Shown here piece by piece: positions 44,685 through 56,960 of a stretch of 64,000 bases of DNA. Origin of the DNA: Carallia brachiata (Eukaryota > Streptophyta > Magnoliopsida > Malpighiales > Rhizophoraceae); contig JADCRB010000114.1 in NCBI GenBank assembly GCA_021464245.1, forward strand, positions 3,224,001 to 3,288,000, given 5' to 3'. Made by a program: the position numbers and the translations under genes. Each line of letters begins with the position of its first letter. Positions within the stretch are counted from its first letter, which is position 1. Under the pieces are notes generated by a model. That model searched no databases. It saw nothing but the letters and a program-made list of their open reading frames with translations, and had not been told where the DNA came from.

Positions 44685-44863
44685 TACGCCATTCGTAATT
44701 GTTTCGAGCTGCGGGCTGGAAATTCGGCCGTCTCAGAGTTGGGAGAGGGCTTTGGGCGGTCTCTCGGACTCCGGTCGTCCCGGGAAGGCAGTTTTCGGTC
44801 CCGAGAAGCCATTTGCGATGTTGCGGGGGCAGGCTCTTAATGATTGTGTGCGCATCACTTGAT

Positions 44864-44982
44864 GGGTGCGATCATACCAGCACTAATGCACCGGATCCCA
44901 TCAGAACCCCGAAGTTAAACGTTCTTCGGCGAGAGTAGTACGAGGATGGGTGACCTCCTGGGAAGTCCTCGTGTTGCACCCC
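44864..44982 (+). rRNA. 5S rRNA copy C24
   Basis: 119 nt. A-box change GTTCTTCGGCGAG, plus AACCCCGAAG and ACGAGG. Confidence 0.9.
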
Positions 44983-45433
44983 TCTATTTTTCGTACTCTT
45001 TTGCCTGCTGCGGTGGCAAAACACGGCCATTACGGACAGGGGAGACAGGTTTCGTCGGCCTGTCGGACTCCGAGGGTCGCGAGAAGCCCATTTTCGACCC
45101 CGGGACGGCAAACACAACTGTTCGTCCACCGGCGCGGCCGCAGCCCGCATGGAAGGGTCTAGAGGAACCTGAAAAGCACGCAAAAATGACAAAGTCGACG
45201 AGAATTGAATCAGAAAATATTGGCGTAGAGTAAACCACAACTTCGAAGAGGACCAAAACAAACTGAAACGATGGAATTTGACCCCGAAGAATGGGGTCAA
45301 TGGAGCAAAGCTCAATTGACAACCTAATAGAGCTCAAAAAGAGCTTTCCATCGACTGGTTATGGCACACGCGGTTCCACGCGGACAAAAAGTTATGAACG
45401 TTCGAAGTTAAGCTATGGATACGCGACAGCTTT

Positions 45434-45550
45434 GAGTGCAAAAACCGGCACCAGCGCATCGGATCCCCTCTGAACCTCGGAGTTAAACGTGCTCGAGCGA
45501 GAGTAGTACCAGGACGGGTGGCCTCCTGGGAGGTCCTCGCGTTGCACCCC
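45434..45550 (+). pseudogene. Diverged 5S copy D23
   Basis: Type A consensus form. Confidence 0.87.
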
Positions 45551-45729
45551 TACGCCATTCGTAATTGTTTCGAGCTGCGGGCTGGAAATTCGGCCGTCTC
45601 AGAGTTGGGAGAGGGCTTTGGGCGGTCTCTCGGACTCCGGTCGTCCCGGGAAGGCAGTTTTCGGTCCCGAGAAGCCATTTGCGATGTTGCGGGGGCAGGC
45701 TCTTAATGATTGTGTGCGCATCACTTGAT

Positions 45730-45848
45730 GGGTGCGATCATACCAGCACTAATGCACCGGATCCCATCAGAACTCCGAAGTTAAACGTGCTTGGGCGAGA
45801 GTAGTACTAGGATGGGTGACCTCCTGGGAAGTCCTCGTGTTGCACCCC
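45730..45848 (+). rRNA. 5S rRNA copy C25, exact consensus
   Basis: 119 nt matching the consensus at every base, although the spacer right after it has several short deletions. Confidence 0.97.
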
Positions 45849-46283
45849 TCTATTTTCGTACCTTTTTGCTGCGGCGCAAAACACGGCCATTACGGACTGG
45901 GGAGACAGGTTTCGGCGGCCTGTCGGACTCGAGGGTCGCGAGAAGCCCATTTTCGACCGGGACGGCAAACACAACTGTTCGCCCCGGCGCGGCCGCAGCC
46001 CGCGTGGAAGGGTCTAGAGAACCTGAAAAAGCACGCAAAAATGACAAAGTCGACGAGAATTGAATCAGAAAATATTGGCGTAGAGTAAACCACAACTTCG
46101 AAGAGGAAAAAAAACTGAAACGATGGAATTTGACCCCGAAGAATGGGGTCAATGGAGCAAAGCTCAATTGACAACCTAATAGAGCTCAAAAAGAGCTTTC
46201 CATCGACTGGTTATGGCGCACGCGGTTCCACGCGCACAAAAAGTTATGAACGTTCGAAGTTAAGCTATGGATACGCGACATTT

Positions 46284-46400
46284 GAGTGCAAAAACCGGCA
46301 CCAGCGCATCGGATCCCCTCTGAACCTCGGAGTTAAACGTGCTCGAGCGAGAGTAGTACCAGGACGGGTGGCCTCCTGGGAGGTCCTCGCGTTGCACCCC
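46284..46400 (+). pseudogene. Diverged 5S copy D24
   Basis: Type A consensus form. Three bases are lost just upstream (GCGACATTTGAG). Confidence 0.87.
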
Positions 46401-46577
46401 TACGCCATTCGTAATTGTTTCGAGCTGCGGGCTGGAAATTCGGCCGTCTCAGAGTTGGGAGGGGGTTTGGGCGGTCTCTCGGACTCGGTCGTCCCGGGAA
46501 GGCAGTTTTCGGTCCCGAGAAGCCATTTGCGATGTTGCGGGGGCAGGCTCTTAATGATTGTGTGCGCATCACTTGAT

Positions 46578-46695
46578 GGGTGCGATCATACCAGCACTAA
46601 TGCACCGGATCCCATCAGAACCCGAAGTTAAACGTGCTTCGGCGAGAGTAGTACTAGGATGGGTGACCTCCTGGGAAGTCCTCGTGTTGCACCCC
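46578..46695 (+). rRNA. 5S rRNA copy C26
   Basis: 118 nt. AACCCGAAG and CTTCGGCG variants. Confidence 0.92.
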
Positions 46696-47126
46696 TCTAT
46701 TTTCGTACTTTTTGCCTGCTGCGGCGGCAAAACACGGCCATTACGGACTGGGGAGACAGGTTTCGGCGGCCTGTCGGACTCCGAGGGTCGCGAGAAGCCC
46801 ATTTTCGACCGGGACGGCAAACACAACTGTTCGTCCACCGGCGCGGCCGCAGCCCGCGTGGAAGGGTCTAGAGGAACCTGAAAAGCACGCGAAAATGACA
46901 AAGTCGACGAGAATTGAATCAGAAAATATTGGCGTAGAGTAAACCACAACTTCGAAGAGGACCAAAACAAACTGAAACGATGGAATTTGACCCCGAAAAA
47001 TGGGGTCAATGGGAACCTAATAGAGCTCAAAAAGAGCTTTCCATCGACTGGTTATGGCACACGCGGTTCCACGCGCACAAAAAGTTATGAACGTTCGAAG
47101 TTAAGCTATGGATACGCGACAGCTTT

Positions 47127-47243
47127 GAGTGCAAAAACCGGCACCAGCGCATCGGATCCCCTCTGAACCTCGGAGTTAAACGTGCTCGAGCGAGAGTAGT
47201 ACCAGGACGGGTGGCCTCCTGGGAGGTCCTCGCGTTGCACCCC
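47127..47243 (+). pseudogene. Diverged 5S copy D25
   Basis: Type A consensus form. Confidence 0.87.
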
Positions 47244-47422
47244 TACGCCATTCGTAATTGTTTCGAGCTGCGGGCTGGAAATTCGGCCGTCTCAGAGTTG
47301 GGAGAGGGCTTTGGGCGGTCTCTCGGACTCCGGTCGTCCCGGGAAGGCAGTTTTCGGTCCCGAGAAGCCATTTGCGATGTTGCGGGGGCAGGCTCTTAAT
47401 GATTGTGTGCGCATCACTTGAT

Positions 47423-47541
47423 GGGTGCGATCATACCAGCACTAATGCACCGGATCCCATCAGAACCCCGAAGTTAAACGTGCTTCGGCGAGAGTAGTAC
47501 TAGGATGGGTGACCTCCTGGGAAGTCCTCGTGTTGCACCCC
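47423..47541 (+). rRNA. 5S rRNA copy C27
   Basis: 119 nt. AACCCCGAAG and CTTCGGCG variants, shared with C29. Confidence 0.92.
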
Positions 47542-47985
47542 TCTATTTTCGTACTTTTTGCCTGCTGCGGTGGCAAAACACGGCCATTACGGACTGGGGA
47601 GACAGGTTTCGGCGGCCTGTCGGACTCCGAGGGTCGCGAGAAGCCCATTTTCGACCGGGACGGCAAACACAACTGTTCGTCCACCGGCGCGGCCGCAGCC
47701 CGCGTGGAAGGGTCTAGAGGAACCTGAAAAGCACGCGAAAATGACAAAGTCGACGAGAATTGAATCAGAAAATATTGGCGTAGAGTAAACCACAACTTCG
47801 AAGAGGACCAAAACAAACTGAAACGATGGAATTTGACCCCGAAGAATGGGGTCAATGGAGCAAAGCTCAATTGACACCTAATAGAGCTCAAAAAGAGCTT
47901 TCCATCGACTGGTTATGGCACACGCGGTTCCACGCGCAAAAAGTTATGAACGTTCGAAGTTAAGCTATGGATACGCGACAGCTTT

Positions 47986-48102
47986 GAGTGCAAAAACCGG
48001 CACCAGCGCATCGGATCCCCTCTGAACCTCGGAGTTAAACGTGCTCGAGCGAGAGTAGTACCAGGACGGGTGGCCTCCTGGGAGGTCCTCGCGTTGCACC
48101 CC
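47986..48102 (+). pseudogene. Diverged 5S copy D26
   Basis: Type A consensus form. Confidence 0.87.
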
Positions 48103-48279
48103 TACGCCATTCGTAATTGTTTCGAGCTGCGGGCTGGAAATTCGGCCGTCTCAGAGTTGGGAGAGGGGTTTGGGCGGTCTCTCGGACTCGGTCGTCCCGG
48201 GAAGGCAGTTTTCGGTCCCGAGAAGCCATTGCGATGTTGCGGGGGCAGGCTCTTAATGATTGTGTGCGCATCACTTGAT

Positions 48280-48396
48280 GGGTGCGATCATACCAGCACT
48301 AATGCACCGGATCCCATCAGAACCCCGAAGTTAAACGTGCTTCGGCGAGAGTAGTACTAGGATGGGTGACCTCCTGGGAAGTCCTCGTGTTGCCCC
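48280..48396 (+). rRNA. 5S rRNA copy C28
   Basis: 117 nt. As C27, but the 3' end reads TTGCCCC (two bases lost), which weakens helix I. Confidence 0.9.
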
Positions 48397-48826
48397 TCTT
48401 TTCGTACTTTTTGCCTGCTGCGGTGGCAAAACACGGCCATTACGGACTGGGGAGACAGGTTTCGGCGGCCTGTCGGACTCCGAGGGTCGCGAGAAGCCCA
48501 TTTTCGACCGGGACGGCAAACACAACTGTTCGTCCACCGGCGCGGCCGCAGCCCGCGTGGAAGGGTCTAGAGGAACCTGAAAAGCACGCGAAAATGACAA
48601 AGTCGACGAGAATTGAATCAGAAAATATTGGCGTAGAGTAAACCACAACTTCGAAGAGGACCAAAACAAACTGAAACGATGGAATTTGACCCCGAAGAAT
48701 GGGGTCAATTGACGACCTAATAGAGCTCAAAAAGAGCTTTCCATCGACTGGTTATGGCGCACGCGGTTCCACGCGCACAAAAAGTTATGAACGTTCGAAG
48801 TTAAGCTATGGATACGCGACAGCTTT

Positions 48827-48943
48827 GAGTGCAAAAACCGGCACCAGCGCATCGGATCCCCTCTGAACCTCGGAGTTAAACGTGCTCGAGCGAGAGTAGT
48901 ACCAGGACGGGTGGCCTCCTGGGAGGTCCTCGCGTTGCACCCC
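48827..48943 (+). pseudogene. Diverged 5S copy D27
   Basis: Type A consensus form. Confidence 0.87.
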
Positions 48944-49122
48944 TACGCCATTCGTAATTGTTTCGAGCTGCGGGCTGGAAATTCGGCCGTCTCAGAGTTG
49001 GGAGAGGGGTTTGGGCGGTCTCTCGGACTCCGGTCGTCCCGGGAAGGCAGTTTTCGGTCCCGAGAAGCCATTTGCGATGTTGCGGGGGCAGGCTCTTAAT
49101 GATTGTGTGCGCATCACTTGAT

Positions 49123-49241
49123 GGGTGCGATCATACCAGCACTAATGCACCGGATCCCATCAGAACCCCGAAGTTAAACGTGCTTCGGCGAGAGTAGTAC
49201 TAGGATGGGTGACCTCCTGGGAAGTCCTCGTGTTGCACCCC
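49123..49241 (+). rRNA. 5S rRNA copy C29
   Basis: 119 nt, identical to C27. Confidence 0.92.
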
Positions 49242-49686
49242 TCTATTTTTCGTACTCTTTTGCCTGCTGCGGTGGCAAAACACGGCCATTACGGACTGGG
49301 GAGACAGGTTTCGGCGGCCTGTCGGACTCCGAGGGTCGCGAGAAGCCCATTTTCGACCGGGACGGCAAACACAACTGTTCGTCCACCGGCGCGGCAGCCC
49401 GCGTGGAAGGGTCTAGAGGAACCTGAAAAGCACGCAAAATGACAAAGTCGACGAGAATTGAATCAGAAAATATTGGCGTAGAGTAAACCACAACTTCGAA
49501 GAGGACCAAAACAAACTGAAACGATGGAATTTGACCCCGAAGAATGGGGTCAATGGAGCAAAGCTCAATTGACAGCCTAATAGAGCTCAAAAAGAGCTTT
49601 CCATCGACTGGTTATGGCGCACGCGGTTCCACGCGCTGAAAAAGTTATGAACGTTCGAAGTTAAGCTATGGATACGCGACAGCTTT

Positions 49687-49803
49687 GAGTGCAAAAACCG
49701 GCACCAGCGCATCGGATCCCCTCTGAACCTCGGAGTTAAACGTGCTCGAGCGAGAGTAGTACCAGGACGGGTGGCCTCCTGGGAGGTCCTCGCGTTGCAC
49801 CCC
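49687..49803 (+). pseudogene. Diverged 5S copy D28
   Basis: Type A consensus form, the last type A copy before the N. Confidence 0.87.
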
Positions 49804-49982
49804 TACGCCATTCGTAATTGTTTCGAGCTGCGGGCTGGAAATTCGGCCGTCTCAGAGTTGGGAGAGGGGTTTGGGCGGTCTCTCGGACTCCGGTCGTCCC
49901 GGGAAGGCAGTTTTCGGTCCCGAGAAGCCATTTGCGATGTTGCGGGGGCAGGCTCTTAATGATTGTGTGCGCATCACTTGAT

Positions 49983-50101
49983 GGGTGCGATCATACCAGC
50001 ACTAATGCACCGGATCCCATCAGATCCCCGAAGTTAAACGTGCTTCGGCGAGAGTAGTACTAGGATGGGTGACCTCCTGGGAAGTCCTCGTGTTGCACCC
50101 C
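49983..50101 (+). rRNA. 5S rRNA copy C30
   Basis: 119 nt. As C27 with an extra change (CAGATCCCCG). Confidence 0.92.
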
Positions 50102-50273
50102 TCTATTTTCGTACTTTTTGCCTGCTGCGGTGGCAAAACACGGCCATTACGGACTGGGGAGACAGGTTTCGGCGGCCTGTCGGACTCCGAGGGTCGCGAG
50201 AAGCCCATTTTCGACCGGGACGGCAAACACAACTGTTCGTCCCACCGGCGCGGCCGCAGCCCGCGTGGAAGGG

Positions 50274-50274
50274 N
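50274..50274. other. Ambiguous base (N) between array subfamilies
   Basis: Left of it is about 170 bases of type A long spacer. Right of it the long spacer starts again from its T-run, now type B. The repeated start shows the two sides are not one natural unit, so this is probably a contig join. Confidence 0.85.
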
Positions 50275-50709
50275 TTTTTCGTACTTTTTTGCCTGCTGCG
50301 GCGGGAAAACACGACCATTACGGACTGGGAGACGGGTCTCTGCAGCCTGTCGGACACCGAGGGTCGCGAGAAGCCATTTTCGATCCCGGGACGGCAAACA
50401 CAACTGTTCGTCCCCGGCGCGGAAGGGTGTAAAGGGCATTGAAAAGAGCGCAAAAACGACAAAGTCGACGAGAATTGAATCAGGAAATACTGGCGTAGAG
50501 GAAACCATTACTTCGAAGAAGACCAAAACTAACTGAAACGGTGGAATTTGACCCCGAAGAATGGGGTCAATGGAGCGAAGCTCGATTGACAGCCTAATAG
50601 AGCTCAACAAGAGCTTTCCTTCACTGGTTACGGCGCACGCGGTTCGCACGGTTCCACGCGTACAAAAGTTATGAACGTTCGAAGTTAAGCTCTGGATACG
50701 CGACAGCTT

Positions 50710-50821
50710 GGGCAAAAATCGGCACCAGCGAATCGGATCCCGTCTGAGCCTCGAGTTAAACGCGCTTGGGAGAGAGTAGTACCTGGACGGGTGCCTCCTG
50801 GGAAGTCCCCGTGTTGCACCC
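50710..50821 (+). pseudogene. Diverged 5S copy D29, first type B
   Basis: 112 nt. TTGGGCAAAAATCGG at the start, CTCGAGTTAAACGCGC, and GGTGCCTCC (one base short). Confidence 0.84.
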
Positions 50822-50999
50822 TGCGCCATTCGTAGTTGATTCGAGCTGCGGGTTGGAAATTTGGCCGTCTCAGAGTTGGGAAAGGGGTTTGGGCGGTGTC
50901 TCGGACTCCGATCTCCCGAGAAGGCGGTTCTCGGTCCCTGAGAAGCCATTGGCGATGTTGTGGTGCAGGCTCTTAACGATTGAGTGCGCATCCCTTGAT

Positions 51000-51116
51000 G
51001 GGTGCGTTCATACCAGCACTAATGCACCGGATCCCATCAGAACCTGAAGTTAAACGTGCTTGGGCGAGAGTAGTACTAGGATGGGTGACCTCCTGGATGT
51101 CCTCGTGTTGCACCCC
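51000..51116 (+). rRNA. 5S rRNA copy C31
   Basis: 117 nt. GTGCGTTCAT, AACCTGAAG and CCTGGATGTCC variants. Confidence 0.9.
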
Positions 51117-51548
51117 TCTATTTTTCGTACTTTTTTGCCTGCTGCGGCGGGAAAACACGGCCATTACGGACTGGGGAGACGGGTCCTGCTGCCTGTCGGA
51201 CCGAGGGTCGCGAGAAGCCCATTTTCGATCCCGGGACGGCAAACACAACTGTTCGTCCCCCGGCGCGGAAGGGTCTAAAGGGCATTGAAAAGCGCGCAAA
51301 AATGACAAAGTCGACGAGAATTGAATCAGGAAATACTGGCGTAGAGGAAACCATTACTTCGAAGAGGACCAAAACTAACTGAAACGGTGGAATTTGACCC
51401 CGAAGAATGGGGTCAATGGAGCGAAGCTCGATTGACAGCCTAATAGAGCTCAAAAGAGCTTTCCGTCGATTGGTTACGGCGCACGCGGTTCCACGCGTAC
51501 AAAAAGTTATGAACGTTCGAAGTTAAGCTCTGGATACGCGACAGCTTT

Positions 51549-51663
51549 GAGGGCAAAAACCGGCACCAGCGAATCGGATCCCGTCTGAGCCTCGAAGTTA
51601 AACGCGCTTGGGAGAGAGTAGTACCTGGACGGGTGGCCTCCTGGGAAGTCCCGTGTTGCACCC
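51549..51663 (+). pseudogene. Diverged 5S copy D30
   Basis: Type B form (GAGGGCAAAAACC, AAGTTAAACGCGCTTGGG) with single-base losses at GTCCCGTG and CACCCTG. Confidence 0.85.
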
Positions 51664-51841
51664 TGCGCCATTCGTAGTTGATTCGAGCTGCGGGTTGGAA
51701 ATTTGGCCGTCTCAGAGTTGGGAAAGGGGTTTGGGCGGTGTCTCGGACTCCGATCTCCCGAGAAGGCGGTTCTCGGTCCCGAGAAAGCCATTGGCATGCT
51801 GTGGGGGCTGGCTCTTAACGATTGAGTGCGCATCCCTTGAT

Positions 51842-51960
51842 GGGTGCGATCATACCAGCACTAATGCACCGGATCCCATCAGAACTCCGAAGTTAAACGT
51901 GCTTGGGCGAGAGTAGTACTAGGATGGGTGACCTCCTGGGAAGTCCTCGTGTTGCACCCC
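51842..51960 (+). rRNA. 5S rRNA copy C32, exact consensus
   Basis: 119 nt, no deviations, although it lies in a type B unit. Confidence 0.97.
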
Positions 51961-52396
51961 TCTATTTTTCGTCCTTTTTTGCCTGCTGCGGCGGGAAAAC
52001 ACGGCCATTACGGACTGGGGAGACGGGTCTCGGCTGCCTGTCGGACTCCGAGGGTCGCGAGAAGCCCATTTTCGATCCCGGGACGGCAAACACAACTGTT
52101 CGTCCCCCGGCGCGGAAGGGTCTAAAGGGCATTGAAAAGCGCGCAAAAATGACAAAGTCGACGAGAATTGAATCAGGAAATACTGGCGTAGAGGAAACCA
52201 TTACTTCGAAGAGGACCAAAACTAACTGAAACGGTGGAATTTGACCCCGAAGAATGGGGTCAATGGAGCGAAGCTCGATTGACAGCCTAATAGAGCTCAA
52301 AAAGAGCTTTCCGTCGACTGGTTACGGCGCACGCGGTTCCACGCGCACAAAAAGTTATGAACGTTCGAAGTTAAGCTCTGGATACGCGACAGCTTT

Positions 52397-52510
52397 GAGG
52401 GCAAAAACTGGCACCAGCGAATCGGATCCCGTCTGAGCCTCGAAGTTAAACGCGCTTGGGAGAGAGTAGTACCTGGACGGGTGGCCTCCTGGGAAGTCCC
52501 CGTGTTGCAC
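52397..52510 (+). pseudogene. Diverged 5S copy D31
   Basis: Type B form with AACTGGCACC. The 3' end is shortened to TTGCACTGCG. Confidence 0.85.
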
Positions 52511-52686
52511 TGCGCCATTCGTAGTTGATTCGAGCTGCGGGTTGGAAATTTGGCCGTCTCAGAGTTGGGAAAGGGGTTTGGGCGGTGTCTCGGACTCCGA
52601 TCTCCCGAGAAGGCGGTTCTCGGTCCCGAGAACCATTGGCATGTTGTGGGGGCAGGCTCTTAACGATTGAGTGCGCATCCCTTGAT

Positions 52687-52803
52687 GGGTGCGTTCATAC
52701 CAGCACTAATGCACCGGATCCCATCAGAACTCGAAGTTAAACGTGCTTGGGCGAGAGTAGTACTAGGATGGGTGACCTCCTGGGAGTCCTCGTGTTGCAC
52801 CCC
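52687..52803 (+). rRNA. 5S rRNA copy C33
   Basis: 117 nt. GCGTTCAT, AACTCGAAG and TGGGAGTCC variants. Confidence 0.91.
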
Positions 52804-53228
52804 TCTATTTTTCGTACTTTTTTGCCTGCTGCGGCGGGAAAAACGGCCATTACGGACTGGGGAGACGGGTCTCTGCCTGTCGGACCGAGGGTCGCGAGAA
52901 GCCCATTTTCGATCCCGGGACGGCAAACACAACTGTTCGTCCCCCGGCGCGGAAGGTCTAAAGGGCATTGAAAAGAGCGCAAAAATGACAAAGTCGACGA
53001 GAATTGAATCAGGAAATACTGGCGTAGAGGAAACCATTACTTCGAAGACCAAAACTAACTGAAACGGTGGAATTTGACCCCGAAGAATGGGGTCAATGGA
53101 GCGAAGCTCGATTGACAGCCTAATAGAGCTCAAAAGAGCTTTCCGTCGACTGGTTACGGCGCACGCGGTTCCACGCGCACAAAAAGTTATGAACGTTCGA
53201 AGTTAAGCTCTGGATACGCGACAGCTTT

Positions 53229-53344
53229 GAGGGCAAAAACCGGCACCAGCGAATCGGATCCCGTCTGAGCCTCGAAGTTAAACGCGCTTGGGAGAGAGTA
53301 GTACTGGACGGGTGGCCTCCTGGGAAGTCCCCGTGTTGCACCCC
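53229..53344 (+). pseudogene. Diverged 5S copy D32
   Basis: Type B form, one base short at AGTACTGGACG. Confidence 0.86.
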
Positions 53345-53519
53345 TGCGCCATTCGTAGTTGATTCGAGCTGCGGGTTGGAAATTTGGCCGTCTCAGAGTT
53401 GGGAAAGGGGTTTGGGCGGTGTCTCGGACTCCGATCTCCCGAGAAGGCGGTTCTCGTCCCGAAAGCCATTGGCATGTTGTGGGGGCAGGCTCTTAACGAT
53501 TGAGTGCGCATCCCTTGAT

Positions 53520-53638
53520 GGGTGCGATCATACCAGCACTAATGCACCGGATCCCATCAGAACTCCGAAGTTAAACGTGCTTGGGCGAGAGTAGTACTAG
53601 GATGGGTGACCTCCTGGGAAGTCCTCGTGTTGCACCCC
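53520..53638 (+). rRNA. 5S rRNA copy C34, exact consensus
   Basis: 119 nt, no deviations. The downstream T-run is altered to TTTTTCCCTTTTTG. Confidence 0.96.
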
Positions 53639-54070
53639 TCTATTTTTCCCTTTTTGCCTGCTGCGGCGGGAAAACACGGCCATTACGGACTGGGGAGACG
53701 GGTCTCCGCTGCCTGTCGGACTCCGAGGGTCGCGAGAAGCCCATTTTCGATCCCGGGACGGCAAACACAACTGTTCGTCCCCCGGCGCGGAAGGGTCTAA
53801 AGGGCATTGAAAAGCGCGCAAAAATGACAAAGTCGACGAGAATTGAATCAGGAAATACTGGCGTAGAGGAAACCATTACTTCGAAGAGGACCAAAACTAA
53901 CTGAAACGGTGGAATTTGACCCCGAAGAATGGGGTCAATGGAGCGAAGCTCGATTGACAGCCTAATAGAGCTCAAAAGAGCTTTCCGTCGACTGGTTACG
54001 GCGCACGCGGTTCCACGCGCACAAAAAGTTATGCACGTTCGAAGTTCAGCTCTGGATACGCGACAGCTTT

Positions 54071-54187
54071 GAGGGCAAAAACTGGCACCAGCGAATCGGA
54101 TCCCGTCTGAGCCTCGAAGTTAAACGCGCTTGGGAGAGAGTAGTACCTGGACGGGTGGCCTCCTGGGAAGTCCCCGTGTTGCACCCC
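54071..54187 (+). pseudogene. Diverged 5S copy D33
   Basis: Type B consensus form with AACTGGCACC. Confidence 0.87.
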
Positions 54188-54366
54188 TGCGCCATTCGTA
54201 GTTGATTCGAGCTGCGGGTTGGAAATTTGGCCGTCTCAGAGTTGGGAAAGGGGTTTGGGCGGTGTCTCGGACTCCGATCGTCCCGACAAGGCGGTTCTCA
54301 GTCCCGAGAAACCATTGGCCATGCTGTGGGGGCTGGCTCTTAACGATTGAGTGCGCATCCCTTGAT

Positions 54367-54485
54367 GGGTGCGATCATACCAGCACTAATGCACCGGATC
54401 CCATCAGAACTCCGAAGTTAAACGTGCTTGGGCGAGAGTAGTACTAGGATGGGTGACCTCCTGGGAAGTCCTCGTGTTGCACCCC
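54367..54485 (+). rRNA. 5S rRNA copy C35, exact consensus
   Basis: 119 nt. Its flanks are almost identical to those of C46, about 9.2 kb away. Confidence 0.97.
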
Positions 54486-54921
54486 TCTATTTTTCGTCCT
54501 TTTTTGCCTGCTGCGGCGGGAAAACACGGCCATTACGGACTGGGGAGACGGGTCTCCGCTGCCTGTCGGACTCCGAGGGTCGCGAGAAGCCCATTTTCGA
54601 TCCCGGGACGGCAAACACAACTGTTCGTCCCCCGGCGCGGAAGGGTCTAAAGGGCATTGAAAAGCGCGCAAAAATGACAAAGTCGACGAGAATTGAATCA
54701 GAAAATACTGGCGTAGAGGAAACCATTACTTCGAAGAGGACCAAAACTAACTGAAACGGTGGAATTTGACCCCGAAGAATGGGGTCAATGGAGCGAAGCT
54801 CAATTGACAGCCTGATAGAGCTCAAAAAGAGCTTTCCGTCGACTGGTTACGGCGCACGCGGTTCCACGCGCACAAAAAGTTATGAACGTTCGAAGTTAAG
54901 CTCTGGATACGCGACAGCTTT

Positions 54922-55036
54922 GGGCAAAAACCGGCACCAGCGAATCGGATCCCGTCTGAGCCTCGAAGTTAAACGCGCTTGGGAGAGAGTAGTACCTGGA
55001 CGGGTGGCCTCCTGGGAAGTCCCCGTGTTGCACCCC
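54922..55036 (+). pseudogene. Diverged 5S copy D34
   Basis: Type B form that starts TGGGCAAAAACC, two bases shorter than D33. Confidence 0.86.
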
Positions 55037-55210
55037 TGCGCCATTCGTAGTTGATTCGAGCTGCGGGTTGGAAATTTGGCCGTCTCAGAGTTGGGAAAGG
55101 GGTTTGGGCGGTGTCTCGGACTCCGATCCCGAGAAGGCGGTTCTCAGTCCCGAGAACCATTGGCATGTTGTGGGGGCAGGCTCTTAACGATTGAGTGCGC
55201 ATCCCTTGAT

Positions 55211-55327
55211 GGGTGCGTTCATACCAGCACTAATGCACCGGATCCCATCAGAACTGAAGTTAAACGTGCTTGGGCGAGAGTAGTACTAGGATGGGTGACC
55301 TCCTGGGAAGTCCTCGTGTTGCACCCC
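55211..55327 (+). rRNA. 5S rRNA copy C36
   Basis: 117 nt. GCGTTCAT and AGAACTGAAG variants. Confidence 0.91.
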
Positions 55328-55755
55328 TCTATTTTTCGTCCTTTTTGCCTGCTGGCGGGAAACACGGCCATTACGGACTGGGGAGACGGGTCTCTGCGGC
55401 CTGTCGGACTCCGAGGGTCGCGAGAAGGCCCATTTTCGATCCCGGGACGGCAAACACAACTTCGTCCCCCGGCGCGGAAGGGTCTAAAGGGCATTGAAAA
55501 GCGCGCAAAAATGACAAAGTCGACGAGAATTGAATCAGGAAATACTGGCGTAGAGGAAACCATTACTTCGAAGATACCAAAACTAACTGAAACGGTGGAA
55601 TTTGACCCCGAAGAATGGGGTCAATGGAGCGAAGCTCAATTCACAGCCTAATAGAGCTCAAAAAGAGCTTTCCGTCGACTGGTTACGGCACGCGGTTCCA
55701 CGCGCACAAAAAGTTATGAACGTTCGAAGTTAAGCTCTGGATACGCGACAGCTTT

Positions 55756-55869
55756 GAGGGCAAAAACCGGCACCAGCGATCGGATCCCGTCTGAGCCTCG
55801 AAGTTAAACGCGCTTGGGAGAGGTAGTACCTGGATGGGTGGCCTCCTGGGAAGCCCCGTGTTGCACCCC
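55756..55869 (+). pseudogene. Diverged 5S copy D35
   Basis: 114 nt. CAGCGATCGG, GAGAGGTAG and GAAGCCCCG show single-base losses. Confidence 0.85.
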
Positions 55870-56045
55870 TGCGCCATTCGTAGTTGATTCGAGCTGCGGG
55901 TTGGAAATTTGGCCGTCTCAGAGTTGGGAAAGGGTTTGGGCGGTGTCTCGGACTCCGATCTCCCGAGAAGGCGGTTCTCGGTCCCGAGAACCATTGGCGA
56001 TGTTGTGGGGGCAGGCTCTTAACGATTGAGTGCGCATCCCTTGAT

Positions 56046-56161
56046 GGGTGCGTTCATACCAGCACTAATGCACCGGATCCCATCAGAACTCGAAGTTAAA
56101 CGTGCTTGTGCGAGAGTAGTACTAGGATGGGTGCCTCCTGGGAGTCCTCGTGTTGCACCCC
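56046..56161 (+). rRNA. 5S rRNA copy C37
   Basis: 116 nt. GCGTTCAT, AACTCGAAG, GCTTGTGCG, GGTGCCTCC and GGGAGTCC variants. The C box is shortened. Confidence 0.88.
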
Positions 56162-56567
56162 ACTATTTTTCGTACTTTTTGCCTGCTGCGGCGGGAAAAC
56201 ACGGCCATTACGGACTGGGGAGACGGGTCTCTGCGCCTGTCGGACACCGAGGGTCGCGAGAACCCATTTCGATCCCGGGACGGCAAACACAACTGTTCGT
56301 CCCCCGGCGCGGAAGGGTCTAAAGGGCATTGAAAAGAGCGCCAAAACGACAAAGTCGACGAGAATTGAATCAGGAAATACTGGCGTAGAGGAAACATTAC
56401 TTCGAAGAGGACCAAAACTAACTGAAACGGTGGAATTTGACCGAAGAATGGGGTCAATGGAGCGAGGCTCGATAAGAGCTTTCCGTCGACTAGTTACGGC
56501 ACACGCGGTTCCACGTGCACAAAAAGTTATGAACGTTCGAAGTAAGCTCTGGATACGCGATAGCTTT

Positions 56568-56683
56568 GAGGGCAAAAACTGGCACCAGCGAATCGGATCC
56601 CGTTGAGCCTCGAAGTTAAACGCGTTAGGGAGAGAGTAGTACCTGGACGGGTGGCCTCCTGGGAAGTCCCCGTGTTGCACCCC
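56568..56683 (+). pseudogene. Diverged 5S copy D36
   Basis: Type B form with CCCGTTGAGCC and CGCGTTAGGG. The unit upstream has also lost bases in the long spacer. Confidence 0.85.
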
Positions 56684-56841
56684 TGCGCCATTCGTAGTTG
56701 ATTCGAGCTGCGGGTTGAAAATTTGGCCGTCTCAGAGTTGGGAAAGGGGTTTGGGCGGTGTCTCGGGCTCCCATCCTCCCGAGAAGCCATTGGCGATGTT
56801 GTGGGGGCAGGCTCTTAACGATTGAGTGCGCATCCCTTGAT

Positions 56842-56960
56842 GGGTGCATTCATACCAGCACTAATGCACCGGATCCCATCAGAACTCCAAAGTCAAACGT
56901 GCTTGCGCGAGAGTAGTACTATGATGGGTGACCTCCTGGGATGTCCTCATGTTGCACCCC
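56842..56960 (+). rRNA. 5S rRNA copy C38
   Basis: 119 nt but several changes: GCATTCAT, CCAAAGTCAAACG, TTGCGCGAG, ACTATGATG, TGTCCTCATG. Confidence 0.87.
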
